A program made the position numbers and the translations under genes. A stretch of DNA of 64,000 nt from Coturnix japonica (taxonomy: Eukaryota > Chordata > Aves > Galliformes > Phasianidae): the NCBI RefSeq assembly GCF_001577835.2, contig NC_029547.1:57887808-57951807 (forward strand), read 5' to 3'. Positions 23,930 through 37,800 of the stretch are shown here, piece after piece. How positions within the stretch are numbered: position 1 is the stretch's first letter; each line of letters starts with the position of its first letter. Under the pieces are notes generated by a model that saw only the letters and a program-made list of their open reading frames with translations, had not been told where the DNA came from and did no database searches.

Positions 23930-25514
23930 TTTATTTTAGCCTTCATTTCCCCTGCTGGCCCCTTAGAGCATGATGGGGTGCTGCTGACTGGGAACATCAG
24001 ATGGAGTATTCTTTGCTGATGATCTTCCCTAATGCTATTATCTTCCTAAGGCAGCAGAACCAGACAAGGCAATTTTGCCCCAGTTTCAGGGAATTTGGAT
24101 CAAAGTTGTAGAACTCTTGCATTCCTAAAACAGACCCAGACGTCAGAAAATACCTACATGGAGAAATTACTGCATGATGAGACACAAATAGCCACATCCC
24201 ATGTTTTCTTTGTGTAATAACAGACAGAAGAGACAGAAACCACACTTTTTTTTTTTTCCTTTTTTTCATCTGTTTTGGAAAAAAATATACAAAAGAAAAG
24301 AAAGAACAAAAAGCCAAGAATCAAAATGGAAATGTGAGGTAAACATTCCAGTAAAAGTACAGACAGAGGCTCCATTCCTTAAAGGAGACACACAGCAGTT
24401 ATCACCATGCTAGAAGAATGAGATGCAGGAAAAGCCTACAAACAGTGAGAAGTCGTGTAACGAAGCCTTTGCCCCTGCTCTAACCATGGTATATGCACTC
24501 TTTTTGTTCGCCCCCCGCCTCCCCACCCCCTTATCTCTTTATTCCTTAAAGAGTGTTGCTGAATGTTGAAATAGCCGTACAGATATAAATTCTGCACGGC
24601 GGTATTTACAAAAATGCAGACTGCTACTACAGACTGTGTCAGTTCAGGTATTTCTGAATTCTTATTGTTATTATTTTTAAACTCACCAAAGCCCCTCAGT
24701 GAAAACAGTCAGGGCACAACTGGCTCTGTGGTGAGGCCAATCTGAATGCTCAGTGCTGCCACTTCACAGAAGATGTGGCTTCACTTTTCCCTTGTATCAG
24801 TGTTACTAGTTACCTCATAAATCTATGATGAAATTATGACACACTTACAGCACAGCCTCCGCTCCACAGTGATGGCTGTATATCCCCATAGTCAGTTCCT
24901 GAAGCCAGGTTCCACTGGGAGCTTTGGCTGGGCCTTGGGGAGGAACAGAGATCTAGGGACATGATATAGTCAGCTCACATGCTATCAGCTACTACTATAA
25001 ATTTTCATATCTCCCATCTGCCCATATTGCAGACTGGGTATGCCATTTTAGTTATTCTTCAATAACTAGCACAATCACTCACACTGCAACAACCAGGCTC
25101 TGATTCAGTCAGATGCTTAAGGATACTTCAGGTCTGCCAAGCAGTCTGGAAGCTGCATGGCTAGCTGAAGTCTGTGATGCTAAGGCTTGCTTAAGTAGCT
25201 CACTGAATCAAGGCTGGATGTTAACTACTTGTTGGATTGGGGTTAGATTTCTGATCACCGTTATTTCCATCTGAATTAAATATACTTAATTACTTCAGAG
25301 CTTACCAAGATCAGAATCTGACCCGCTGGTTGAAGCACTTTATTACGGTAAGAAAAGGTAAAAGTGATTTTTTTTCCTTAAGATATATTAATTCAAAAAT
25401 GAAAAAAAAATCTGTGTACAAATATCACATAACAACACCAACAATTCCATAGATGTAGTTCCTCAGTGCACACTTTAAACAAGAAAAGGTTTGGGGTTTG
25501 GTTTTTTTTTTTCC

Positions 25515-25560
<46 letters not shown>

Positions 25561-25784
25561 CTTTTTCTATTTAGATTTTAAATTCCGGCATAATAATATT
25601 AAAGCTGACAAAAAAATCAGGGCAAGCTACATCACTTCCTCATACAAAAAAATGTACAAAACATTAGCCTCTAACTAGACATAACATAATACTGATCATC
25701 ACAGTCTGACACTTAGTAACCGTGTGTCTTGAAGTATTGTACTGGAGGGTAATAAAAAATAGCTTCTGCTGCCAGTCTTCCATT
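23930..25784 (-). other. PLPPR1: PLPPR1 3' UTR (extent uncertain)
   Basis: On the minus strand this follows the PLPPR1 stop. Candidate polyA signals (AATAAA on minus) lie at 25339-25344, 24538-24543 and 23930-23935. The last would end only about 310 bases from the MRPL50 cleavage site. Long T runs at 24247-24268 and 25500-25568 would be A-rich in the transcript. No other gene was recognised here; human BAAT would map to this interval by synteny but is not seen. Confidence 0.5.
25500..25568 (-). repeat. Long T/A homopolymer-like tract in PLPPR1 3' UTR
   Basis: Nearly 65 T on the plus strand with a few C and interruptions, hence a long A tract in the PLPPR1 message. It could be the remnant of a retroposon tail or simple slippage. 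Confidence 0.9.
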
Positions 25785-25817
25785 TCAGGTCACTTCAGTC
25801 ATAGAGGCAGAGTGATT
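25785..25817 (-). CDS. PLPPR1: PLPPR1 last coding exon (micro coding end)
   Basis: Only 33 coding bases: ten residues NHSASMTEVT plus TGA, identical to the human C-terminus. The acceptor is ...TCTTTGCAG at 25819-25818 on the minus strand. The 3' UTR continues leftwards from it. Confidence 0.93.
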   Translation of the reverse strand, partial: NHSASMTEVT

Positions 25818-28800
25818 CTGCAAAGATGAAAATGCAAGGCATGTGAGCATTGGTACATGTGTTGTCACTTACATATATTGTGTGGAATGAATGAGAAAGC
25901 CCTTCACTGATTGCAGAGATGTTATTGCACAGAATGCATGTGAGATCCTAATGATTAAGCTCTGGATGAGCAAAAGGAGCAGAAAGCCTACAGAATTCAG
26001 TGGCTTAAAGGATAAATGCCTTTAAAAAAATCACCTGTGATCCATATTCACACTGCTCAATGGGCATAACATTGGGAATGAAACCAGCCACAGTTTTTAG
26101 TTTGACATATAGAACGTGTGTTTTGTGATGGTTTGGGGGAGAGGATTTACAATACCTGCGCACTCAGTGTCTCCAGAGGACTTTCCACTCTTGGAAAAGC
26201 CATTAGTGGCATTCCTCGTGGGTCTTCAGGCTTCGGTTTAGAAGGAGCTCCATGGGTGCCTTTAAAGTTATGGACAACACATATCCCCTGTGTAATGTGG
26301 AAAAAGCAGATGGGGTCAGCATGTGCTGTCCAGAGGAGTAACAGCCATTCCCACCAGGGTATGTCAATTGCAAGTTTTCAATGCAACTTCACCTTGGGTT
26401 TTGGGGTTTTTTGTCTGGGATTGTCTGTCTTAACCTTGGGCCATAGTTGGTCTTCTGGGCTATCATAGTAAAAGGGTTCATCCTCTTGGCTTTCTCAGGC
26501 TTTATACAGCAGACTCCCATCATGTCTGCTTTATAATCACAGAATCTAGGACTGGGCTGTTGCTGCACCATCCCGGTCAAATAATCCCTTGAGATTCTGA
26601 CTGCCAGTTCTAGTGAAAACATCTCATTCACTAGGTCCGCCTCACATCTGGATGATACCAATCTCATTTAGCAACATATTTGCATACTTCCAGCACAACT
26701 CCTGCAATATTCATCTTACAAGGCCTTTCCTTGTGCATGATGATACCAATAAGGCCACACCTTTACACATATCTGCTTAGGGTTTAGGAAAAAGAATGGA
26801 AAGAAGACATGCAGGAGCTCATACATCTGTCACAGCAAATCCTGCAGCCTGGCTCTTTGCTGCTCTTTAGACCTGAGTAAGGAGTAGGCTGCAGCCTGCG
26901 TGAATGGTGATCATATAGCATATAGTTAAAGAAAATATAGAGCATATAGATAAAGAAAATGTTTGTAGCTAATGTTTTTAAATGGAATTAGGAACTTTTG
27001 TTTTGTTTTGTTTGTTTTTAACAGTGGGAATCAGAGATATGATTTAGCAGAGGGTTGTTAGAGTTAGGGTACTATGGTTAGACTGTGGTTGGACTTGACA
27101 ATCTTTGAGGTCTTTTCCAACCTGGGTAATTCTATGATTCTATGATTCAAAGCATTTTTCCAGGAAAGTCATGCGAGAGCACGGTCAGTAACTAAAATAA
27201 TCTTGAAATACACATGAATACAGAAATGACATCATATTCACCTTACTAATTAATATAAATTTGATTTCCTATTAGAAATTTCTCTGATGACTCATTCATT
27301 ACAAGGAGCTAGAATTAATTCTTAACAACTGGTTTAATTAGCTCTAAGAGACCACAGGAGAAGAGCAATGCTATGTTTGTTTCAAACACATGTCTTTAAA
27401 AGGCACAGGGAAGAACTGATAGGCTCACCAGAAACAAGGCGACTGCACTTCCCAGGATGAAGCCTGCGATCACATCTGAACAGTGGTTTCGATACTCAGA
27501 AACTCGATTCAGCCCAGTGAGGAACGCAGCACACAGGGTGCCCAGGCACAGCACAGGTTTGGCGAGCCTGCTGCTCTTTGTTTTAATTGTGCTTGTGATG
27601 TACATCTGAAAGAAAGGACAAACCAAAAATGAAAAGGGATTTGGCAAGAAACACACACACACACGTATATTTTTCCTACAAGACATATCATAATTCAGCA
27701 GAGATATGACAAAATCCACGGTTCATGAATAAAAGCCTTGAGAAGTGGAGAAAGAGGTTTATGGTAACTCAGGGAATACTCTCAGGTAAATAAAACAGAT
27801 ACTGGAAAGTGATGTTTCAGGATGTAAGATGTCCAGTCAGATGTATTTACATACTCTGAGCTATTGTGTACAGGCTTGGTTTCACTGTTTTCTTGACCTG
27901 TTCAAGCACTTGCTCAAATGCCAGCAAACACATGTGATGAATGTAAATGAATCCATGTTTGCAAACAATTTCTGTTTATACTCCTGCAGAATCACGATGT
28001 GAACACAGTGGAGCACCCACTCATGCCACCTATAGCTGCTTCAGCTTTCTAAGCAGTGGTCAGGTTATTTTAATTCCATCAAACAACTAACAGTGCTTTG
28101 AAGGTCACAGAACTCTTCCTCTGGGCCTGCTGAGCACTTTGCCATGAGCAGTGCTGAACCCAGACTGACTGAATTGTTTGGGACATGGAGGGATCCACCT
28201 CCACTCCCTGGCCAACAGCACAATGGCTTGGCCTGGGCAAAGCTGCCTCAGGGTTCTCCTCTACCAAAGGCACTGCTGAAGGAGGTCTACAGAAGTTTGT
28301 CTTGGTGCTTCCAATTGCAGTGACAACCATCCCACATCTTGCTTCACGCTCTGTAATCTACTTGGCAGCCTTGGGTGTTTATTTTAGCATATTCTAGTGC
28401 CTGTCCCTTTCTTCATGAGCCAAGTACGCAGAGGTCACTATGGGCTGACACACAAAGACAGGTTTCTGGGACTAAGAAACTGAAATGATGTTTCTCAATG
28501 CCACCATGCCCATTGCTTTCCATATATTCCTTTCTTCTGCTCTACTGTATGCATTATTTCATTTAAACTTTCTCCTTGTCCTACTTTTTTTTCCCCACTT
28601 CTCACTGTCTGGTCCATCAAACACCCCTGGTGCTTGCTTCCCCTCTCTGGCTGGTGTTAAACAAGTTAGCCTTAAAACCATTTCAATACACTACCTCTAG
28701 ATGTAGGGATGGTATGTAGCAATGACCTCCTGGTATGTAAAGGGACAGAGCAACTGATCAGTGGGGTCTATTTGCTCCATACCTGGACAAAATGAATCTG

Positions 28801-31800
28801 TCAGCTGCCAAGCAACTGCAGTACTGAAATTTTAACAGCTGAATTTTCCAGATCTGTGCCTGAGGAAGTGAAGTCTTCTGCTGAACGCATCATACAAAAG
28901 TGAGCTCTATTTCTGAATTGGAACATTATGTAATAGAACTGAGAAGAGACTAAATTACATTGAAGGCTCACGCTGGCTTTGTTTCTCCAATCCGACACAG
29001 GAATGCACCCACCTTGAAATGGCAGCTACCAATTGAGCACTAGGTGGCAATCTTGCCCCAGTTTTGCTTGAGCTGCGCCTGACCAGCGCTGAAACTCGTG
29101 TTAAGGCTTCTTTGGAAACAATAGGGAAAATACATTATTTAAGTGAAGAGCCACTGTGTGAATAATTACTGCCCATCCTTTCACCCCGTGCGTTTCTTCC
29201 TGCAGAGGCCAATTCAAATGAGCAATTCAAAGATTGCTTTCTAATTCCCAACCAAAGCACCGCTGCAATTTACAACATCCAAAGGAAAATAATTACCTCC
29301 TTAAAACAAGAATGCAGCCCTGCTGTGAAAGCTGCAATCTCCAGCTCCACAGAGCAATTCACGCATGCTTATTTTCTTAAGACTACGAGATGAAATGATG
29401 TCTAGCTTACTCTTGGTAGAATCATAGAGCTGTTTGGGTTGCAATGGACTTTTAAGGTCATCTAGTTCCAAGTCCCCTGTTACAGACAGACACCTCCCAC
29501 TAGTCCAGGTTACTCAAAGCCCCTCATCCTATCAGTACATGGCCTTATAAAAAGTCCCTCCCCAGCTTTCCTTCAGGCACTGGAAGGCACTCAAAGATTC
29601 ACGCATCTTGGCAGGAAAACGTAAACTTGTAGTAGAGAGAACATTTTTAGCAATGAGGATAATTAACCATGAAAACAGATTGCCAAGTGAAGTGATAGAT
29701 TCTCTACCACAAGGAGAGTTTTAACAAGACAGGCTGTTTTTTCTAAATCGATGCTCCAGTTCATCCACAGATCATCAAGTGAGCTTGGAAATCACTGGAT
29801 GAGATTCTTCATTTTGGTCAAAATATGCAATCAGTGTGGCTTTATCTTTATTGCTTTAGCCTCCAATGCAAAGTCTTTTTGAAGATTCTTGCCATGTGTT
29901 TGCCCCTTCAGTTTTCTAAAGCCTTGCATAAGAGCCCAAAATCTCAGTTAAAATTGCTTCAATTTCATTTCCTACACTAGGAAATGTCTTGTAAACTTCC
30001 TGGTCTACTGTTTACGGGGTAAATCTATTTACAAAGCACTACATGTGAAAACCAATGGTTTGATGTGTGTGCGTATGGGGAGTAGGAGGAGGAGAGGAAG
30101 TGAATACAAAAAGAAGTGAGAAAAGGAGAAAAAAATGATATACAAAAATATTCAACGTATGTTTTATCTATATAAATAATCTATATGAATAATCTATTCA
30201 GCTTCCTTAGTGCATTTATCAGCACTCTCAAGGGATGTATTTAGCAGTGTGCAATGTGTGATAGTAGCATTCATCCCTCGTGTAACTCCTCTCCCATCTA
30301 TTTTCAGACAGACAAAAGCATAGACAGGAAAGTTTAAAATAGACAGACACACATATATGCCTATATTTATACATGTGCATAAATGTATGCTTGCATATAT
30401 TTATAACATGGTATATTTGTGCTGGGGAAGGCAGAGTGAAGGAAGACTATCCAGTCCTAATGTAGAAGTCAGGGAGATTAATTTTTCCTGGAAAGATCAC
30501 AATCTCAGCCCATTTCTGGAAAAACTGGTGGCCTTCAAGCTTTGTAGATAATTTTTACCATGGAGACTTCTACACTAAGAGCCACTGACAGCAAGCTGTT
30601 CAGTGCAGCTTCCTGAAGTGCCAGAGCCTTGAATTTCAACAATGAATCTGGCAAGTGTATGTGTATAAATGGAGGAAATTGACAGTGGGGTCACAGTGAC
30701 CTGGGTTACTGACGGGATTTGCTATAGGTATTCAGAATGTCCCAAACACTGAAGGTTTATTTTCTAGGTGTACTGCATCACTCTAATCTAGCCAAAAAGC
30801 AACCGACGTGTAAACAACAGACACTAGGTAGTGACAACTACCATGAAGTGGAATATTCTAGCCAGATGGAAGTGACAGAAGGAGTTATTTGTGGGTACTG
30901 TAGGCCAGTGCCTGGCTTAATAATCCTAAAAATACTACCAAAATGTTGACAAGTGCCTAGTTGTAGCTTTTAGCCAAAGAGACTGTCCTGTGATTGTACA
31001 AGAGCTCTCATTGCTCTCACTGCAGAAAAAGCAAACAGGAGAATCAGGAAGTGTCTACAATAAAATCATTTAAATGCAGTGAAATACTTTAATTGTATGT
31101 GTTCATGTTGGATGTCACCACTTGTTGGATGCCCTTGTTGATGATTCTCCTATGACCTTTCTTAGAGTGCTTCCCCCTAGAGCCAAGGAGAAAGCACCCC
31201 AGGTGCTTCACAGCCTAGGGCTGAGAAACACTGATCTGCAGGAGACTTAAACTCAAGAAGGAAAATTACCACTCTCCTTCAGCTGTAGAAATCAGCTGTT
31301 TGCAGAAGATGTGCCTTCCTAGGAACCGAAGTCCCTGAAGTTCTACCCAACTTGATCCCAAACCAGCCATCTTAACATTCATCACAGAATCACAGAATCA
31401 CTGAGGTTAGAAAAGGCCTCTAAGATCTTCTAGTCCAGCCACCAGCCCATCACCACCATGACCACAATCATAATTAAAACAGCCTCTCCCACATTACCAT
31501 GTCTGTTGGGAACTGTGTTTCACACATGGTTTGCATTGCTCAAAAGTACTGCATGCAAAACATTATGAGCTTTGCAAACACTTTCCAAAAATTCCTGGTC
31601 AAAGGAATTAACAGTTTACGTATCAGTCATTGTTCACATAAAATTCAATGGAAACAGATGGTAAATGAAACAGCAGTGGGTGGCCTCCTCTTTGCAATGC
31701 AATGATGTGGTGTTTTATCGTCTGCTACCAGGATAAGGGTAAAAGATTCAGTAAATAACATCAGCAATATTTTTGTCAAATTCTGATGACCTATAGAGAG

Positions 31801-34800
31801 ACTCTGCCACTTATTTGGATCTGGCTGCTGGGGAAAGAAATTCCTGATTAAGTTAACACCTGTTTTAGTGTTGATGAGACATGGGCAGGGAAAATGCATA
31901 CTCAAAGGCCTCTGAGAAAATTAGCAGCAAAACTGAGATTAGAAGCTCACGCCTCTACATTACACATTGCTGCAGAAGCAATGAGAACTTGATTTGCTTT
32001 TATTAGTACTAGTAAAACAGTGAGAGAGGAGGGGATTTTTCCTTATGGATAAAGAGGAAAGCTTTCCCTGAAACAACCCTCTTTTCCTTCAAAAATACAC
32101 TGTGTGACTCCATCTGGATGTACAGACAGACACCCCTCCTACAAGTCAGCAACCATCCCTGCTACTCACCGTGGCATATAAAGCTGAGTAGATGCTTAAA
32201 GCAGCATGTTTGGAAGGAAAGGATCTCCTTGCCTTTTCAATCACCTCCACATCCCCAGTGCAGATGTTGCCGTTGTTGATGAACTGGTGGTGGGTCCGAC
32301 AGTCATTTCCAGTGTAGTTGGGTTTACACACAGTCAGGAAGTATGGAGCCAAGTTCCCAGTCACAACCTGGCCAGCATTTACAAATATGTCAGTGGCAAA
32401 AAGTCCAAATGCAAACACTCCTGTGAGGAAAGGTTAAAAACAGTTATTATTCAAATAAGTTTAAGATAGTCTTTGTACATGAAAGAAGAAATACACCAAG
32501 AGATAAAGGAGCAAACACCGCTGTCATTACCTGGAAAAAGCCACTGCTGACTCCAGCAGAGCCCTGTATCAAATATAAGACACAGGAGGGCGAGTGCTTA
32601 CATTATGGCAGGTATTTAACTGAGTATCTCCACAAGGAACGGGAAGAAGGCTGAATGTGGTACGTATGAGAATAAGTACTTCTATAATTCAAACTCTGAA
32701 TCAAAATGTAAGTTATATAGGTTTCAATGAAAACTATGCATCTATGCTGTAAAGTTTCACAATCTGAATGTCAAGCACAAATTTTTAAGAATATTTATGA
32801 ACTTTTGCCAGATCTGGGCAAAAAGTGGTCATAAGTGGCTCTGAACTATAAAATAAAAGACTGAAGGAGTAGTATTGCACTAAGTCATAATACCGCTGTT
32901 ATAATATCATTTGTCTTCTGAATTGTCATCGATTATTCTGAATTCTGGTGTTGAAAAGGTTCTGATCCAGGAATATTTGCCAGGTCCTTTAGGATAAATT
33001 CTTAACGCTTTGATGCAGAAGAAATTTCCACACAGTTTCCACAGCTCAGTTTATGTCAGCAGGAGCACATACCCTCCTATGCTAAAACAGAAAGTGTGTG
33101 CTTGAACCCAGGAGCATTTGTAGGTTTGTGGAGAATCCCCTGCTTGAAACTGCATTTTTCATACCCTCCATTGACTCTCTGTGAGTGCTCCCAGTGTCTA
33201 ATACAGCTGCTATGAACACCTAGAGAGGTCTTTGCTTGTATGAGCTCACTGCATACCAAAGGGAAAAGAGCAGCAGGCTTCCAGTAATGCCAAACACAAG
33301 CATTTCAGAAGACTAAATCAGCTCACCATTCCCCCACCCATCACTAAGTTAGATTAAAGCATCACATAAAAACAAAGAAACAAACAAAACTATTTATTGT
33401 GATCTAGGAATGCTGAGGGTCATACATGTTTGCCTCCTCCCTCCTGCAGCTTAGTAGACAAAAGTCATTCAAAAATGAGATTGTAGTTAAGAACAACCAA
33501 AAGTGGGAGAACAGCTTATCTTAGGAAAGCTGCAGTGATCACAGCAATTGCATTGCTTATCTGTACTGACCTGAAAAAGGAAGAAAGTGTTGGTGCAGTC
33601 TGATAAACAAAAACAACAGGGTGTTAGGAATAGAGCACAACTGAAAATGCTTTATGTCAAATTATCAGGAATCAAGGATAGTTCTGCAGATATTGTAATC
33701 CTGCCTGTAGGTAACAAAAATCAGCAGGGCCATAATGGAAAGTTAGATCCTTTTAAACATGACAGGCCTACCTTCATGGGACATTTGTATGGACGGGAAT
33801 GTGAAATGAAGCCCATAACTAAAGAGCAATGAATGATACAAGAGTTCAGTGGGACTCCCTGGTGCTACTCACTCACCAGGGTGCTGCGGCTGACACAGCC
33901 ATGCTGCAGCACAAATCTCTTGCTCAAGAGTCAGTGGTCCTAGACTGCAGGACCGGCCTACAGGGAAATGGAGTATGCTGACTCTGCTCCTTTAATTCCT
34001 TTATCCCTCTGTAAATACTGTAAACCCATGGTTTTACAACTGCTGACAGGAATTCCTCATCTACATTAAGCAAAGCATAAGCATGTTCAAATGAAAAAGC
34101 CTGTAGGTATCTTTTTGGCCAGCAAAACATTAATTCGTGCCAGAAAAATCTTGCTTTATGTACCGTTCTTTGGCCAAATTAAAAAAAAAAAAAACAAAAA
34201 AAAACCCAGCTTGCTCTAAATGGTATCATTTTGATGTTCTGTGCAAATCACACGGAATGCAATGAGGATTATTACCCAGCTCTTTATAACACTTATAGGA
34301 AATGTAAAATCTAGACAAATATTGCAGTCTGACCCATGGCCTCCACAGCAAAGTAAGCACAAGTCAAAAATGAAGGTGTTTCAGGAAAAGCTCATGGGCT
34401 GCACACAGTTATTTCAGTCCCTGTGCACAGGGTACAAAGGCAGCATTTTGCTCTGCTAAAGAGAAATTTCAATATCTGCATTTTCCCATTAATTGGTAGT
34501 GTTGAAAGCACTGGCTCAGACAGCTGCTGAAGGCTGCAGTACTCTGCAGAACAGTAGAACAAGCCATGGATGAAGCCTTTGTCAAGCTTTGCATTGTGAT
34601 GCATATTGATCTCTGTAGTTCCCCTCATGCAACCTAATGCCAAACTGTGCATGATGAAAGTCTTAGCAATTTGCAGCACTGAATCCAGCAAACAGGAATG
34701 TAACCCTTGCAGACTGATTACACATCACTCGCTCCCTAGAGACTATGCAATGGAGCTGGTTCTAATTGATTTGAAGTCTGTAACACCAGTGAGCTTTGGT

Positions 34801-37800
34801 AGTGATGGAGTCCCCTGGTGGTTTCTGTACATCAGGAATCCAACTCCAGCTAATTTGTTCAATGACCTACAGCAGCCAAGTTAACTGACCAGGGCATGAG
34901 AATGCAGTTATGTGGTTGCCAGGTTTTTGGAGGCAGGCAAGCCACTGCTGGAAGGCTTCATGGAAAGGGCAATCAGCCCTTTGCTCTTTACAGTCATCCA
35001 GCTGAAGTTGGAGATACAGTGACACAGAGAAAACAGGAGAACTTGTACCTTGCATAATTTGGTGGTCAGGTTTAATGGTGGTGATACCACTCTGCTAAGG
35101 AGCAGCACTTTGTCACACTGTCTTCACTCTGATCTAGAAAACTTGGTAATGAACTTTAGCTTATAACTTGACAAATGCTGATAAAGCTGATAAAGGGCGT
35201 AGACAGAATAAGGCACATTCAGGTAAAAACACAGTCTGTGTAGTTGGTTGTTCACACAGTGGATGCATACAGGATTATTCAAGTTACTTAAAGTCACACC
35301 TTCCCCTTGTCCAGAAGGTTGCTGAAAGAGTCCTTAAGTAATGAAAGATCTGCTCAAAAATGCTAGGGATAGAAAATATGAACCTTAGATCCTTATAGCT
35401 CTACTAAAATTTTTCTTGGAGAAAGCATCTAAATCTTCATCAGCTTCATTTCTGAATGCTTCAGGTTTAATTTCTTCATTTACATCCCCCTATAAATTGC
35501 TGCCACATAATACTTCAAGCATAGATCCATAACTGTAGGGCTCTCACTGACATGCAGCTCCAACTAAACTGTATGTCTGTTTGCCAGCGTCACCACCTCC
35601 AGCTATGTCTATTGATTTGGCTAACAGAAACATGTACTGTGAAGAAAGACTAGCTCTCCTCCTTCACTGTTACATTAGCTGACTTGTTTTCTCCCTGCAA
35701 GTCTTGCCTGAGCTCTCTCCCGCTCTGTATCTCTCTCTCTGACATCACTGACTGCAGCTGCTTGCTGACTCCATGGAAACTCTCACTACTACAGATATTT
35801 TAAACACCACTCATTTGAAGCAAAACACAAACACACACAACCAACCAACCAAAGGAGCTGTACACAAGCTGCTGAAAAGACATTGGGAAGAAAGAAGTGA
35901 GAAGCCAATGGGTGGAAGTGGGAATGAGGAGGCAAAATGCTTTAATAGGGAAAAACAACACAAAATCACTAGATAAGGTGACATAAGAAGCAATGCATTC
36001 AATAGCTCATGGGACATCAGAAGCTATGCTCTTGGGTAACATATTGTCACATCTATGAAGTGCACTTATTGAGGAACAGCTCCTTCTCCCAATGTAAAGG
36101 CCTGAGTTTGTACAGTGTGCAGTCTGAATTTGTCACACTCTTAATTTCCTGGAAAAAAACCTTTCCTATTTGCATTCCCACAACCTCTTTCCCACTCCTA
36201 TGGTTTTTGAAGAGCATTAGAGTTTCAGTGGAGGGAGTCCCCAGAAAAACTTCTGGTTTTACACAAATGCTGATCTTCAGCTAATCTCTGCAGTTTTCCC
36301 TGCAACTATCCTGTGCATCCAATTAAGTCATCCAAGCTGACTGAAGAAGTTGACAGAAGGATACATTCAAAAGGACCTGGACAGCTTTGAGATGTGAACC
36401 TGAAAGAACCTAATGACATTCTGCAAGGCCATGTTAGGAAGAAATTATTCACTCAGAAGGCAGTGAGAGTCCGGCACAGCTGCCCAGGGCAGCTGTAGAT
36501 GCCCCATCCTTGCAGGTGCTCTGGAACAGGTGGGATGGGGCCCTGGGCAGTCTGAGCTGGTGGAAGGAAAGCAGCCCACAGTAAGGGCTTGGGGCTGGAT
36601 GGACATTAAGGTTTCTTCCAACCCAACCATTCTGTGATTATATGATTATTCAGTCCTGTGACCTACACTCTGCTAATCCACCCTCCATCTTTATATTTTA
36701 ATGTGTGTTTATAAAGGAGACCCGTATTATAAGCCATTTTACAACTAGAGAGATGGAGGCTGCAGGAAAATCTACTGCCATTGCTTGCTGCCATTGCATC
36801 AGGAACAGGCTCACCAGCAAGCTTTGTCTGAGCAAGGATAATCAAACCCCAGGATCAGTTTTTATCTCCTGGGGAAGACTCCACAAAGACCCAGGCATCT
36901 GCTGCCTCCTGTGTCTACCTGCATCCTTCATGAGTGTCCTTCCAAAATACTGTTCAAGACATAAGGACATGCAAGAAGAAATTCAGTGCAAAAGTGCTCT
37001 GGAGCCTCAAGACTCTTCTCCATGAATGCAGATGATTTCTTTCTGCTTGTTGGCTTATGACTACCAATTTTTATCTAGAGAGCAGTCAGCTTAGAGCCTG
37101 GGAGCAGTAATGTTTGGGTTGTCCCCACAGCAGAGACCCAGTTCTCACTGTAAAGGTCCTTCAGTGAGAGAGAAGTGAGACCTGCAGTAGTTTAAGCCAC
37201 ACACCCAAATACAGGCTGAGACCTCCTTTGAGGCAGTCAGTTAATGACAGTGTGTGCAGTGTGTCACTGTGGAAGCAGACAGAAGGATAAGGTCAGGCTA
37301 ACTATGTCCCGCAGCTGCACAGGGAATTGACATCAGAGCTCTGGGGTTTATCTATCCCATTACAATAAACTCAATGTGTGTGTAAATCTTGTAAACCTTT
37401 ATTTGCCGAACTAAAGCCTTAATTTGCCGAAATAAAGCCTTAATTTCATTATTTAGCTGCCTACTGTGAGGTGGCCCCATGCTTTAAATTAAGCTGTCAG
37501 CAGAAGCTGATCTGTGCCATTTGTTAACTGGAAATTATGCAGCTCCAGTGTAAAAGCCACTGGTAACAAATTCACAAAGCAAGTTGCATTTCTAAATATC
37601 TAGAGAGAGACTACTTGCATGTTATCAGAGCTTTGCAGGTCTACAACTTAATCACATGGATTAGAAGCCTAATATACTGATACTAAATTGCAGCAAAATA
37701 CACTTCGGTCACCCTGCCAGACTGAGTCAGTGAGGGCTGAATCACGGTCCTGGGGGTGCTATTGTGGCTGTATCTGAACATACTAAATCCTTGACTAAGA

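Larger units (their letters stand above)
27606..32169 (-). other. PLPPR1: PLPPR1 intron between the GVFAF and MYITST exons
   Basis: A 4564-base intron with two reverse-oriented CR1 tails (29417-29592, 31380-31471), and AT-rich sequence near 30150-30420. No coding sequence was recognised. Confidence 0.85.

Noticed and set aside
23606-25780. BAAT exons expected from human synteny
   Set aside because: No acyltransferase-like coding frame is visible; only the PLPPR1 3' UTR and T/A-rich tracts.
26118-26468. 116-codon plus-strand frame
   Set aside because: It is antisense to the PLPPR1 exon at 26156-26287.
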